This document shows positions 1-8,388 of a DNA stretch of 44,826 nt, piece after piece. A program made the translations under genes and the position numbers. A model generated the notes under the pieces. It was not told where the DNA came from. It saw only the letters and a list, made by a program, of their open reading frames with translations, and did not search any database. Within the stretch, counting starts at the first letter, position 1, and each line of letters opens with the position of its first letter. The stretch lies in assembly GCA_944321125.1 (NCBI GenBank), contig CALUKD010000030.1:1-44826 (forward strand), written 5' to 3'. Origin of the DNA: Candidatus Butyricimonas faecavium (GTDB taxonomy: Bacteria > Bacteroidota > Bacteroidia > Bacteroidales > Marinifilaceae).

Positions 1-427
1 TACGTTTGATGATTTTTAAGGATTCTGACATAGGTTTACTTAGATTTACAGTAAACTTTTCTCAGGATAATACAAACATACAAATACAACGATAATAATC
101 TTCCTATTCCCTTTCATCACCCTTTCAACGCTCATGCATAGCCCATTGTCAATAGAGCTACAACGTCTACCAAAAGAAAGTAAAACATTGAGGACAGACT
201 TTTACAGTAGAAGAACCCAATTATTTCCATTTCTAAAAAATACTCTAAACAAAGATATATCGAAACATTTACAGAACACAAGAAAAAAATGAAACAACCA
301 ATTTCAGAATCAAACTAAATTAGACACTCCACTTCAAATTTAAAACGATTCCGGAATATACAATGACAATTTTTTATTAAACTCGCGTACATGCAGAGAA
401 AAATAGAATAAATCATATAAAATAGTC
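1..427. other. Gap with no recognised gene (left edge)
   Basis: This AT-rich stretch lies upstream of the first aminotransferase. Neither strand holds an open frame with recognisable protein character, and I see no RNA gene or clear terminator. It should contain the promoter of the gene starting at 428, but no good TAnnTTTG box is visible close to that start. Confidence 0.5.
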
Positions 428-1744
428 ATGCAAAATAATCTAATTGACAAAAAAATCGTTGACCAGAAGCTAGAAGCTTGCGGGATCCGTGATATGGAAG
501 ATGCCACGATACGCGACATCGTAAAAGTGGTAAATATGGTGGAAGCCGAAAGCGGGGAGAAATTCATCCGCATGGAAATGGGTGTTCCCGGACTTGCCCC
601 CTCTAAAATAGGCATCGATGCCGAAATAGAGGCGTTACGTGCCGGATGCGCACAATTCTACCCGATGCTCGAAGGACACAAAGAATTCAAGGAAGAAGGT
701 TCTAAGTTCGTGAAGAACTTCGTGGACATTGACATCAAGCCGGAAGGTATCATCCCGACAGTAGGTTCCATGCAAGCCTGTTTCGCCGCATTCATGGCTG
801 TAACGGAATGTAAGAAAGGAAAAGACACGGTTCTTTTCATTGACCCGGGATTCCCCGTACAGAAAACACAAATGCAAGTAATCGGCAAACCGTTTGAATC
901 ATTCGATGTCTACAATTACAGGGGTGAAAAATTACGGGAAAAACTGGAAGAACATCTTTCCAAAGGAAACATTGCCGCTATCTTGTACAGTAACCCGAAC
1001 AATCCTGCTTGGATATGTTTCACGGCTGAAGAACTGAAAATCATCGGGGAACTAGCAACTAAGTATGATGTGATCGTGTTGGAAGATTTGGCCTATTTCG
1101 CCATGGATTTCCGTCGGGATCTTTCCGTACCGGGTAAAGCTCCGTTCCAACCGTCAGTTGGTAAATACACTGACAATTATATTGTTATGATCTCTGGTTC
1201 CAAATTATTCAGTTACGCCGGACAACGTTTGGGAATCATGTGTATTTCTGACGCTTTATACAACCGGAAATATGACAACCTGCACGATCGTTTCGGGGGA
1301 ATGGGTACTTTGGGTTACACCATCGTGAACCGGATCATCTACACGTTATCATCCGGGACTACTCACTCGTGCCAGTATGCCATGGCCGCCATCTTGAAAG
1401 CAGCCAACGAGGGACGCATCAACATCCTCGACGGGGTACGAGAATATGCAGAGCGAGCCCACGCCATGAAAGGACTATTCACTAAATACGGTTTCGAGAT
1501 TGTATATGACCGGGATTTGGAAGAACCCATCGCCGACGGATTCTATTTCACGATTATCTATCCGGGCTTCTCCGGTGGAGACCTCACGAAAGAAATTCTG
1601 TATTACGGTATATCAGCCATTCCGTTGCGAGACACGGGTTCCAAGAAACAAGGCCTTCGTGCTTGTGTTTCTCAAACCGGACTTGAACGGATGCCGGAAC
1701 TGGAAGAACGTTTGAAACGATTTGCGGCGGACCATACGAAATAA
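428..1744 (+). CDS. PLP-dependent aminotransferase, class I/II
   Basis: This 438-residue fold-type I aminotransferase is cytosolic and moves an amino group between an amino acid and a 2-oxoacid. The motifs seen are SNPNNP at residues 188-193, Asp220 and Tyr223 (LEDLAYF) as expected cofactor contacts, the Schiff-base lysine in SGSK at Lys259, and Arg267 in GQRLG. The ATG at 428 is the only sensible start. A 2-oxoacid:ferredoxin oxidoreductase operon begins 226 bp downstream on the same strand, so I infer that it supplies branched-chain or similar 2-oxoacids to that complex. The substrate cannot be read from sequence. A promoter-like box before the next gene suggests separate transcription. Confidence 0.93.
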   Translation: MQNNLIDKKIVDQKLEACGIRDMEDATIRDIVKVVNMVEAESGEKFIRMEMGVPGLAPSKIGIDAEIEALRAGCAQFYPMLEGHKEFKEEGSKFVKNFVDIDIKPEGIIPTVGSMQACFAAFMAVTECKKGKDTVLFIDPGFPVQKTQMQVIGKPFESFDVYNYRGEKLREKLEEHLSKGNIAAILYSNPNNPAWICFTAEELKIIGELATKYDVIVLEDLAYFAMDFRRDLSVPGKAPFQPSVGKYTDNYIVMISGSKLFSYAGQRLGIMCISDALYNRKYDNLHDRFGGMGTLGYTIVNRIIYTLSSGTTHSCQYAMAAILKAANEGRINILDGVREYAERAHAMKGLFTKYGFEIVYDRDLEEPIADGFYFTIIYPGFSGGDLTKEILYYGISAIPLRDTGSKKQGLRACVSQTGLERMPELEERLKRFAADHTK

Positions 1745-1792
1745 TTGAAAATTGAAAATGCCTTGTAAAAATCTCATATCCAATTTTCAATT
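1743..1792. repeat. Inverted A-rich heptad element
   Basis: AATTGAA occurs twice in tandem from 1743. The 12-mer AATTGAAAATTG (1743-1754) is repeated as a perfect inverted copy at 1781-1792, with a 26-base loop. It lies just after the aminotransferase stop. No U-tract follows the second arm, so a terminator role is uncertain. It belongs to the dispersed 7-bp repeat family described in the findings. Confidence 0.65.
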
Positions 1793-1886
1793 TAATAAAT
1801 TTAAATCGGGAAAAGCTCGATACCATAGCTTTAACATGAAAGTAAAACAATGTTAAAATACAAGTAAACTATTTCACGATTCAATT

Positions 1887-1894
1887 TAAGTTTG
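1887..1894 (+). promoter_or_regulatory. Candidate -7 box of the 2-oxoacid oxidoreductase operon
   Basis: TAAGTTTG fits the Bacteroidota -7 consensus TAnnTTTG and lies 77 bp before the ferredoxin start. No good TTTG is found at the expected -33 spacing, so the assignment rests on the -7 box alone. Confidence 0.4.
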
Positions 1895-1970
1895 TAATTT
1901 TATCCCGTAAATGTGTTACAAAATATAAGGCAAAAAGAGAATTTATTTATAAATCATAATCAATTCAATT

Positions 1971-2198
1971 ATGGCAAAATTTAGAGGCGCTGTCGTCGTT
2001 GACAAAGAAAAATGCAAAGGATGTAACCTTTGCGTGGTTGCGTGTCCTACCAAAACTCTCGGCTTAGCGAAAGAAGTGAATGGTAAAGGATACCACTACT
2101 CCGAGATGGTAAACCCGGAAGCATGTATTGGATGTGCCAGCTGTGCGTTGGTATGCCCAGACTCGGTGATCACCGTTTACAAAATGAATGTACAATAA
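1971..2198 (+). CDS. 2-oxoacid:ferredoxin oxidoreductase, ferredoxin-like (delta) subunit
   Basis: This 75-residue two-cluster ferredoxin has cysteines at 15, 18, 21, 25 and 52, 55, 58, 62, each set in a CxxCxxCxxxCP pattern that binds one 4Fe-4S cluster. It is the electron-transfer subunit of the complex encoded by the next three genes and passes electrons from the thiamine-bound intermediate to an external ferredoxin. It starts the operon and ends 18 bases before the alpha subunit. Length and position match delta subunits of the KorDABC/VorDABC type. Confidence 0.93.
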   Translation: MAKFRGAVVVDKEKCKGCNLCVVACPTKTLGLAKEVNGKGYHYSEMVNPEACIGCASCALVCPDSVITVYKMNVQ

Positions 2199-2216
2199 GA
2201 ATAAAAACTACCGAAA

Positions 2217-3302
2217 ATGGCAGAAGTAAAATTAATGAAAGGGAACGAGGTATTAGCCGAAGCTGCTATCCGTTGTGGATGTGATGCTTATTATGGTTAC
2301 CCTATTACCCCGCAATCCGAAGTCATGGAGACTCTCATGTTACGCAAACCGTGGGAGGAAACAGGAATGGTCGTATTGCAGGCCGAAAGTGAATTGGCCT
2401 CTATCAACATGGTATACGGTGCCGCTGCTTGCGGTAAAAAGGCAATGACATCATCATCTAGCCCCGGTATCTCGTTGATGCAAGAAGGTTTAACCTACTT
2501 GGCAGGAGCAGAACTTCCCTGCTTGGTGATTGATGTTGTACGTGGAGGCCCAGGATTGGGAACCATCCAACCGGCACAAAGTGACTATTTCCAAGCAACC
2601 AAAGGTGGTGGACACGGAGACTATCACTTGATCGTACTTGCTCCCGCTTCCGTTCAGGAAATGAACGATTTCGTAGGACTTGGTTTTGATTTGGCATTCA
2701 AATATCGTAACCCGGCCATGATCCTTGCTGATGGTGTTATCGGACAGATGATGGAAAAAGTTCAATTGAGCGAATACAAACCTCGTTGGACCCAAGAAGA
2801 AATTGACAAGATGTCTGATAATTGGGCTTTAACCGGTAAAAAAGCACATCGTTCTCACAACACGGTTACTTCTTTGGAACTAGACTCTTACAAACAAGAA
2901 GTATTCAACCACAAACTTCAAGAGAAGTACAAATTGATGGAAGAAAACGATGTTCTTTTTGAAGAAATTCAATGTGAAGACGCAGAATACATATTCGTGG
3001 CTTATGGGTCAGCATCTCGTATTTGCCAGAAAGCAGTACAATTATGCCGTGAAAAAGGAATCAAAGTAGGAATCCTTCGCCCGATTACCCTTTATCCTTT
3101 CCCGAAAAAAGAAATTGCACGCTTGTCTAAACAAGTAAAGGGAATCTTGACTGTAGAAATGAGTGCCGGTCAAATGGTAGAAGACGTTCGTTTGAACGTG
3201 GCTAATAACATTCCGGTAGAACACTACGGACGTTTCGGAGGAGTAATCCCGACACCGGAAGAGATCGTTGAAGCACTTGAAAAACAAATTATAGGAGCAT
3301 AA
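2217..3302 (+). CDS. vorB: 2-oxoacid:ferredoxin oxidoreductase alpha subunit (VorB-like)
   Basis: This 361-residue protein begins with the alpha-subunit core MKGNEVLAEAA and the YGYPITPQSE motif. A glycine-rich GGPGLGTIQPAQSDYFQATKG-type segment follows near residues 109-130, and a transketolase C-terminal-like domain with RPITLYPFP closes the protein. It pairs with the beta subunit to decarboxylate a 2-oxoacid oxidatively to acyl-CoA while reducing ferredoxin. Similar Bacteroidales proteins are usually called 3-methyl-2-oxobutanoate dehydrogenase subunit VorB. Sequence alone does not separate valine-derived from 2-oxoglutarate substrates. Its stop is 3 bases from the next start. Confidence 0.92.
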   Translation: MAEVKLMKGNEVLAEAAIRCGCDAYYGYPITPQSEVMETLMLRKPWEETGMVVLQAESELASINMVYGAAACGKKAMTSSSSPGISLMQEGLTYLAGAELPCLVIDVVRGGPGLGTIQPAQSDYFQATKGGGHGDYHLIVLAPASVQEMNDFVGLGFDLAFKYRNPAMILADGVIGQMMEKVQLSEYKPRWTQEEIDKMSDNWALTGKKAHRSHNTVTSLELDSYKQEVFNHKLQEKYKLMEENDVLFEEIQCEDAEYIFVAYGSASRICQKAVQLCREKGIKVGILRPITLYPFPKKEIARLSKQVKGILTVEMSAGQMVEDVRLNVANNIPVEHYGRFGGVIPTPEEIVEALEKQIIGA

Positions 3303-3305
3303 GCT

Positions 3306-4073
3306 ATGTCAGTAGAATTAAAAGATATAATAAAAGAGGAGAATCTTGTTTACAAGAAAACTCCCGTGCTTACCGATAACGTGATGCACTACTGTCCGGG
3401 ATGTTCCCATGGCGTGGTTCACAAAATTATCGCAGAAGTAATTGAAGAAATGGGTATCCAAGACAAGACCATCGGTGTTTCTCCGGTAGGATGTTCTGTA
3501 CTCGCTTACAACTATTTGGATATTGATTGGGCAGAGGCAGCACACGGACGTGCTCCGGCCGTTGCAACCGGTATCAGCCGTGTTCACCCCGATCGTTACG
3601 TGTTTACTTACCAAGGCGATGGAGACTTGGCATCTATCGGATGCGGAGAAATCATGCACGCTTGTAACCGTGGTGAAAACATCGTGGTAATCTTTATTAA
3701 TAACGCAATCTACGGTATGACCGGAGGACAGATGGCTCCGACCACCCTTTTGGGACAGGTAACTGCTACCACTCCTTACGGACGTGATGCCAAATTGAAC
3801 GGATTCCCGATGAAATTAACAGAATTACTTGCACAACTGGATGGAACTTGCTACGTAACCCGTCAGTCAGTTCACACCCCGGCTAACGTGCGTAAAGCAA
3901 AAGCCGCTATCCGCAAGGCATTCGAGAACACTCGGAAAGACAAAGGAACTTCTTTCGTGGAAATCGTTAGTACATGTAACTCCGGTTGGAAAGTAACCCC
4001 GGTAGAAGCCAACAAATGGATGGTGGAAAACATGTTCCCGAAATACCCGTTAGGAGATATCAAAGACATTTAA
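3306..4073 (+). CDS. 2-oxoacid:ferredoxin oxidoreductase beta subunit (TPP-binding)
   Basis: This 255-residue catalytic partner binds thiamine diphosphate. HYCPGCSHG lies at residues 28-36, and the TPP motif begins with GDGD at 104-107 and ends with NN at 132-133. It follows the alpha gene almost without a gap, as expected for equimolar subunits. With the ferredoxin and gamma subunits it makes a four-gene complex of anaerobic amino-acid or pyruvate-type metabolism, in the cytosol. A 78-base spacer holding inverted heptad repeats separates it from the gamma gene. Confidence 0.94.
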   Translation: MSVELKDIIKEENLVYKKTPVLTDNVMHYCPGCSHGVVHKIIAEVIEEMGIQDKTIGVSPVGCSVLAYNYLDIDWAEAAHGRAPAVATGISRVHPDRYVFTYQGDGDLASIGCGEIMHACNRGENIVVIFINNAIYGMTGGQMAPTTLLGQVTATTPYGRDAKLNGFPMKLTELLAQLDGTCYVTRQSVHTPANVRKAKAAIRKAFENTRKDKGTSFVEIVSTCNSGWKVTPVEANKWMVENMFPKYPLGDIKDI

Positions 4074-4083
4074 TAATTTGAGA

Positions 4084-4146
4084 TTTTAGATTTACGATTT
4101 TAAATTATTTAGAATCGTAAATCCCAAATCATAAATCGTAAATTAA
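4084..4146. repeat. Opposed heptad arrays inside the oxidoreductase operon
   Basis: Three 7-bp units in one orientation (TTTTAGA, TTTACGA, TTTTAAA; 4084-4104) face four in the other (AATCGTA, AATCCCA, AATCATA, AATCGTA; 4113-4140). The arms 4091-4105 and 4107-4121 form a near-perfect 15-bp inverted repeat around one base, with one mismatch. The element fills the spacer between the beta and gamma genes, so it is probably transcribed and could fold. Confidence 0.75.
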
Positions 4147-4151
4147 AGATT

Positions 4152-4703
4152 ATGACAGAAGAAATCATTATAGCAGGATTCGGTGGACAAGGAGTTCTTT
4201 CTATGGGAAAGATTCTTGCTTACTCCGGAATTATGCAAGATCAGGAAGTTGCTTGGATGCCTTCTTACGGTCCTGAAATGCGTGGTGGTACTGCCAACGT
4301 GACCGTTATCCTGAGCGACGAGCGCATCAGCTCCCCGATCTTAACGAAATACGATACCGCTATCGTCCTGAACCAACAATCTATGGATAAGTTCGAGAGC
4401 ATGGTGAAACCGGGTGGAACCTTGATCTATGACCCGAACGGAATTACTCACGAACCGACGAGAAAAGATATCAATATCTACAAAATCGAAGGAACAGCCA
4501 TTGCCGCAGAGCAAGGAAACCCGAAAGTATTCAACATGATCGTTCTTGGTGGATTCTTAAAGGTAAAACCGATCGTGAAACTTGATAACGTGGAAAAAGG
4601 TTTGCAAAAATCTTTACCCCCTCGTCACCACAAGATGATTCCGATGAACATCGAGGCCATCCAAACTGGAATGAAGAGTGTTGAAGTTGTCAACCAACTA
4701 TAA
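4152..4703 (+). CDS. 2-oxoacid:ferredoxin oxidoreductase gamma subunit
   Basis: This 183-residue protein has GFGGQGV near the N terminus (residues 9-15), the signature of the pyruvate/ketoisovalerate oxidoreductase gamma domain, then PSYGPEMRGG around residue 37 and an NPKVFNMIVLG segment later. It completes the delta-alpha-beta-gamma set. The start ATG follows the heptad spacer, and a strong terminator comes 3-33 bases after the stop, marking the operon end. Confidence 0.92.
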   Translation: MTEEIIIAGFGGQGVLSMGKILAYSGIMQDQEVAWMPSYGPEMRGGTANVTVILSDERISSPILTKYDTAIVLNQQSMDKFESMVKPGGTLIYDPNGITHEPTRKDINIYKIEGTAIAAEQGNPKVFNMIVLGGFLKVKPIVKLDNVEKGLQKSLPPRHHKMIPMNIEAIQTGMKSVEVVNQL

Positions 4704-4705
4704 AA

Positions 4706-4736
4706 CAAAAACCCGTCTTTTATGACGGGTTTTTTA
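4706..4736 (+). terminator. Intrinsic terminator of the oxidoreductase operon
   Basis: The stem AACCCGTC (4710-4717) pairs with GACGGGTT (4724-4731) around the six-base loop TTTTAT. An A-tract precedes it and a T-tract follows, directly after the gamma-subunit stop codon. Confidence 0.9.
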
Positions 4737-4952
4737 TTTTTCATTTCTTAATATATCTCTTCCTCATTAATCATTTTACTCCATTAGGATGAAGTAATTT
4801 TTTAGCTGTATACGATAAAATAACGCAACTATATACTTTATTGTACCAACGGTTTTGTATAATTAAGGTTTCCCTCTTCACCTGCATATAACAATATTTC
4901 GCTGTTCATAGAAATAGGTGTAGTTCGTTTGGAATATATAAAAAGATATAAA

Positions 4953-5315
4953 CTAAACTTTACTTTCTGACATTCCTAATATTTCCATCATTTTAGGACG
5001 AAAATTATTTCCCCACTGTTCCAATATTTTAATTATAGGAATAAGACTTCTACCATCTTCCGTTATGGAGTATTCTGTATGCGGTGGAAGCTCTGCAAAC
5101 ACTTTCTTTTTTATCATACCATGTATTTCTAATTCTTTTAGCTGTTGGTTAATAACACGAGGACTTGCATCGTCAAATAGGCGATGTAATTCACTCGGAC
5201 GCCTAGCACCTTCATTTAATTCTTGAATGATACAGGATTTCCATTTACCGCCTATAACTTCCATAGCTATTTTCACTCCACATTTAATATCAATAGGAAT
5301 CTTTTTTTCGTACAT
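4953..5315 (-). CDS. HxlR-family winged-helix regulator
   Basis: This 120-residue protein has the HxlR layout: a conserved cysteine at position 12, IGGKWKS near residue 21, a recognition-helix region around SPRVINQQLKELE, and a wing with PPHTEYSITEDGRSL. Members of the family bind DNA as dimers and often sense redox or electrophiles through that cysteine. It is divergent from the arginase-family gene, across a 299-bp gap full of short repeats, so I infer that it controls that gene and itself. Its AT-rich composition resembles the arginase gene rather than the flanks, which suggests the pair moved together. Confidence 0.92.
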   Translation of the reverse strand: MYEKKIPIDIKCGVKIAMEVIGGKWKSCIIQELNEGARRPSELHRLFDDASPRVINQQLKELEIHGMIKKKVFAELPPHTEYSITEDGRSLIPIIKILEQWGNNFRPKMMEILGMSESKV

Positions 5316-5344
5316 ACTTCAAAACTTGAAATTATATATTAATG

Positions 5345-5375
5345 ATATACGCAAATATACGAAGATTTATATACG
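5345..5375. promoter_or_regulatory. Three ATATACG repeats over the hxlR promoter
   Basis: ATATACG occurs at 5345-5351, 5355-5361 and 5369-5375. The middle copy overlaps a minus-strand TATATTTG box (5352-5359) that fits the -7 consensus for the regulator gene starting at 5315. Placement on the promoter suggests an autoregulatory operator. This is inference from position only. Confidence 0.45.
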
Positions 5376-5429
5376 ACGTGAAATGAACATATGGCTAAAT
5401 TTATCCATATATGAATAATTTAACCGTAC

Positions 5430-5460
5430 TTGCAGTATTATAAGCATTCCTATAATTTTG
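5430..5460 (+). promoter_or_regulatory. Candidate promoter of the arginase-family gene
   Basis: TTG at 5430-5432, a 20-base spacer, then TAATTTTG at 5453-5460 matches the Bacteroidota -33/-7 arrangement. The predicted leader to the ATG at 5615 is about 150 bases. Confidence 0.5.
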
Positions 5461-5514
5461 CAAAAGTTATGGATAAATACAATATTCCAATTACAGGAAT
5501 GACAGCTTATAATA
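5436..5514. repeat. Inverted repeat flanking the arginase promoter
   Basis: TATTATAAGC at 5436-5445 is matched by its exact complement GCTTATAATA at 5505-5514, and ATTCC (5446-5450) by GGAAT (5496-5500). The left arm sits inside the -33/-7 spacer, so the pair could be an operator bound by the divergent HxlR regulator, or a leader stem. Confidence 0.5.
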
Positions 5515-5614
5515 TTTAGGCACTGATTAATCTTATTTATATAACAATATCATATAAAGACAAAAGAAGAATCATGAAAATAAATAATCATCAATAAAAT
5601 AACATATTAACTTT

Positions 5615-6541
5615 ATGAAAATAACAATGGCAATAGCAACATTAGCATTAGGCATAAATACGCTTTATGCCCAAAATAAAACAATTCGTTTAATTTATCC
5701 CCAATGGCAAGGTGGAGATATTACAAGACTTGTAAAAGAAGTACCTACTCCCGAAGATGCATCAAGAGGTTATTATTTAGGCGCACAACTTCTCAATTTT
5801 CTTGCACCCGATAATGGACAAAAAACAGTTGTTGTACCTATAACAACAGATATTACAGAACGTAAGGTTGTGGACGGAGTACTTGATCGGGATATAATTG
5901 TAAAACAAACAAAAGCTGCTTTAGACATATTGAATATAGAAAAGCCTAACAAAATCGTAACACTCGGGGGAGAATGTTCCGTTAGCGTCGTACCATTCAC
6001 GTACCTTTATCATAAATACGATGGTGACGTCGCAATGATTTGGATAGATGCACATCCCGATATAACATTACCCGGTGATGTTTATGCCGGTTATCATGCG
6101 ATGGCGGTTACGGCGTGTATGGGATATGGAGAGAAACAACTCATGTCAATTTTACCCTCTCAAATAAAAGCTGATAAGATTTTATTGGTTGGAATAAGAA
6201 ATTGGGAACGAGATGAGATTAAAGTCCGTCAAAAACAATATGGCATTAAAAACATAAGCAGTGAAGAATTGACAGAAAACAGTGATGCTATTCGGACATG
6301 GCTAAAGTCGTGTGGGGCATCGAAAGTTGTAATTCATTTCGATATGGATGTATTAGATCCTACAGAAATTATCGCTGCCGTTGGTACAGATGCGAACGGC
6401 ATGAAAATGGAGCAAGTAATACGTATCATAAACGACATTGCAAGTGAAAAAGAAATAGTCGGCCTGACCATCGCAGAAGCAATGCCTCGTGTCGCAATCA
6501 GAATCAAAAAAATGTTGGAACAATTACCTTTATTGAAATAA
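5615..6541 (+). CDS. Arginase/agmatinase-family hydrolase with possible signal peptide
   Basis: This 308-residue member of the ureohydrolase superfamily would cleave a guanidino compound (arginine, agmatine or formiminoglutamate type) using two manganese ions. DAHPD lies at 145-149, a second conserved His at 161, and DMDVLDP at 243-249. The first metal motif, usually GGDHS, reads GGECS at 118-122, so one expected His ligand is Cys121. Residues 1-20 end TLALGINTLYAQ and resemble a Bacteroidota secretion signal; the family-like part begins near residue 23 (TIRLIYPQW). Export of this normally cytosolic fold would be unusual. The substrate is unknown. It is probably controlled by the divergent HxlR gene. 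Confidence 0.88.
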   Translation: MKITMAIATLALGINTLYAQNKTIRLIYPQWQGGDITRLVKEVPTPEDASRGYYLGAQLLNFLAPDNGQKTVVVPITTDITERKVVDGVLDRDIIVKQTKAALDILNIEKPNKIVTLGGECSVSVVPFTYLYHKYDGDVAMIWIDAHPDITLPGDVYAGYHAMAVTACMGYGEKQLMSILPSQIKADKILLVGIRNWERDEIKVRQKQYGIKNISSEELTENSDAIRTWLKSCGASKVVIHFDMDVLDPTEIIAAVGTDANGMKMEQVIRIINDIASEKEIVGLTIAEAMPRVAIRIKKMLEQLPLLK

Positions 6542-6553
6542 ATGAAACAACGA

Positions 6554-6587
6554 ATGTGGTATCATGAGTACAAACATGATACCCATT
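6554..6587. repeat. Hairpin after the arginase gene
   Basis: GGTATCATG (6558-6566) pairs with CATGATACC (6575-6583) around an eight-base loop, extended by AATG/CATT on each side with one mismatch. It lies 12 bases after the arginase stop. No T-run follows, so it may be a weak terminator or mRNA-end stabiliser. Confidence 0.5.
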
Positions 6588-6737
6588 CATAACAAAGCGA
6601 TTAAATTTCGTGTTAAAAAATTTCTTTACTATTTCTTTCAGAATTCTCGTAGCGCAATTTTCCTGAATGAAAATGATCCGGAGAAAAAGTTACCCTCACC
6701 TTTTATTCTCCGAAACATTTTTTGTCACTTTATCAAA

Positions 6738-8363
6738 CTACCAACAAGCCGTATAAATCACAGCCAACAAAATACAAATCACGTAAGCACAAATATTAAA
6801 AACCTTATCGGTTTTGAACATTTCAGACGTCAACACCAAGCCTTTCGGATCATCATCCGTCTTGCAGGTAGCCAAACTAACCATTCCAATCGTTACCATC
6901 GTCAACAGGAACGTGTACATCATCTGATCGAGGAACGGCATTTCGATAGGCAGGAACTTCAACAACAACGCCACGGGAATAGAGATCAACACACCGATTA
7001 TAGCTCCCCGGTTCGTTGTCTTCTTCCAGAATAAACCCATCAAAAATACAGCCAAAATACCGGGACTCACTAATCCCGTGTATTCTTGAATGTACACGAA
7101 CATCTGGTCGAAATTAGCCATCATGGGAGCAATCAAACCCGCAATCACCAACGCCACCGCTGCCGTAATCCGTCCCACACTTACCAACTTTTTGTGTGAA
7201 GCATCCCGATCCATGTAAGGCTTATAAATATCCATCGTGAAAATAGTAGAAGTCGAATTCAGCATGGAAGCCAGTGAAGAAACTATCGCCGCCGCCAATG
7301 CCGCCAACACCAAGCCTTTCAAACCTGTGGGAACAAATGTCCCGATCAACCAAGGGTAGGCTTTATCATTTCCTCCCGTCATCTCGAACATAGCCGTCAC
7401 TGACGGATCCTTTGATTCGGTATACATCACGAATGCCACAATACCCGGAATTACTACGATTAAAGGCACAATTAATTTCAAGAAAGCTGCAAAAGCAATT
7501 CCCCGCTGAGCCTCCTTTAAGGATTTAGCTGCTAATGTCCGCTGAATAATATATTGATTAAATCCCCAATAATAAAGATTCGCTACCCATAATCCTCCAA
7601 TAAGAACGGCAATACCCGGCAAATTTTTAAACTCTGGATTATCTTTCGAAATAATCATGTGAAACTTATCCCCAGCCGTGTCTACCACATGATTAAACCC
7701 CTCAATCACGCCACCACCCGGTAACACGTTATCCAAAGCGATAAGCGTGGTAATAATCCCCCCGATGATCAACAAGGCTACCTGAATTACATCCGTCCAA
7801 GCCACCGCAGACAATCCCCCGTAAATGGAATAAGCCGCCGCGACAAAAGCCAAACAGACAATGGCAGGGATAAACAAATCCCCGTTACCGGAACCGATAA
7901 TCGTATCAATAGCTTTCGCTCCCAGAAAAAGCACGGAAGTCAAGTTCACGAAAATAAACAAAGCGATCCAAAAAACGGCGAGAATGGTCTTCAGGTTCGT
8001 GGAAAAACGCTTTTCCACAAATTCGGGAATCGTGTAAAGTCCCTGTTTGATAAATATAGGTAAAAAGAATTTTCCCACAATAATTAAAGTCAAAGCCGCC
8101 ATGAATTCGTAAGAAGCAATAGCCAGTCCCACGGCAAATCCAGATCCGGACATTCCGATAAACTGTTCGGCAGAGATATTGGCCGCAATCAACGAGGCCC
8201 CAATGGCCCACCAAGGTAATGATTTACTCGCGAGGAAATAATCCTCCGTTGTTTTTTGCACGCCTTTCTTACCTCTCGACACCCATAATCCCACGGCGAT
8301 AATCATCAAGGCATACGCCCCGAAAATGAAATAATCCCAGAACTCAAAACTTGTGTTCAACAT
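6738..8363 (-). CDS. Sodium/galactose (glucose) symporter, SSS family
   Basis: This 541-residue, roughly 14-helix inner-membrane symporter is very like the Vibrio SGLT transporter as I recall it. The core NISAEQFIGMSGSG (62-75), GLWVANLYYWGFNQYIIQRT and AAIVSSLASMLNST segments are all present. The sugar-contact residues Gln67 and Glu86 match; the usual Ser91 position is Ala89. The Na+-site segment AIVSSLASMLN is retained. It lies 25 bases downstream of galK in the same operon and brings galactose in for that kinase. Galactose as substrate is inferred from context and this similarity. Confidence 0.95.
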   Translation of the reverse strand: MLNTSFEFWDYFIFGAYALMIIAVGLWVSRGKKGVQKTTEDYFLASKSLPWWAIGASLIAANISAEQFIGMSGSGFAVGLAIASYEFMAALTLIIVGKFFLPIFIKQGLYTIPEFVEKRFSTNLKTILAVFWIALFIFVNLTSVLFLGAKAIDTIIGSGNGDLFIPAIVCLAFVAAAYSIYGGLSAVAWTDVIQVALLIIGGIITTLIALDNVLPGGGVIEGFNHVVDTAGDKFHMIISKDNPEFKNLPGIAVLIGGLWVANLYYWGFNQYIIQRTLAAKSLKEAQRGIAFAAFLKLIVPLIVVIPGIVAFVMYTESKDPSVTAMFEMTGGNDKAYPWLIGTFVPTGLKGLVLAALAAAIVSSLASMLNSTSTIFTMDIYKPYMDRDASHKKLVSVGRITAAVALVIAGLIAPMMANFDQMFVYIQEYTGLVSPGILAVFLMGLFWKKTTNRGAIIGVLISIPVALLLKFLPIEMPFLDQMMYTFLLTMVTIGMVSLATCKTDDDPKGLVLTSEMFKTDKVFNICAYVICILLAVIYTACW

Positions 8364-8388
8364 TTTTCCAAATTGTTATGGTTTATAT

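Noticed and set aside
6564-7034. Plus-strand open frame of 156 codons
   Set aside because: It overlaps the 3' end of the symporter gene on the other strand and reads as low-complexity His/Gln/Arg sequence; an antisense shadow.
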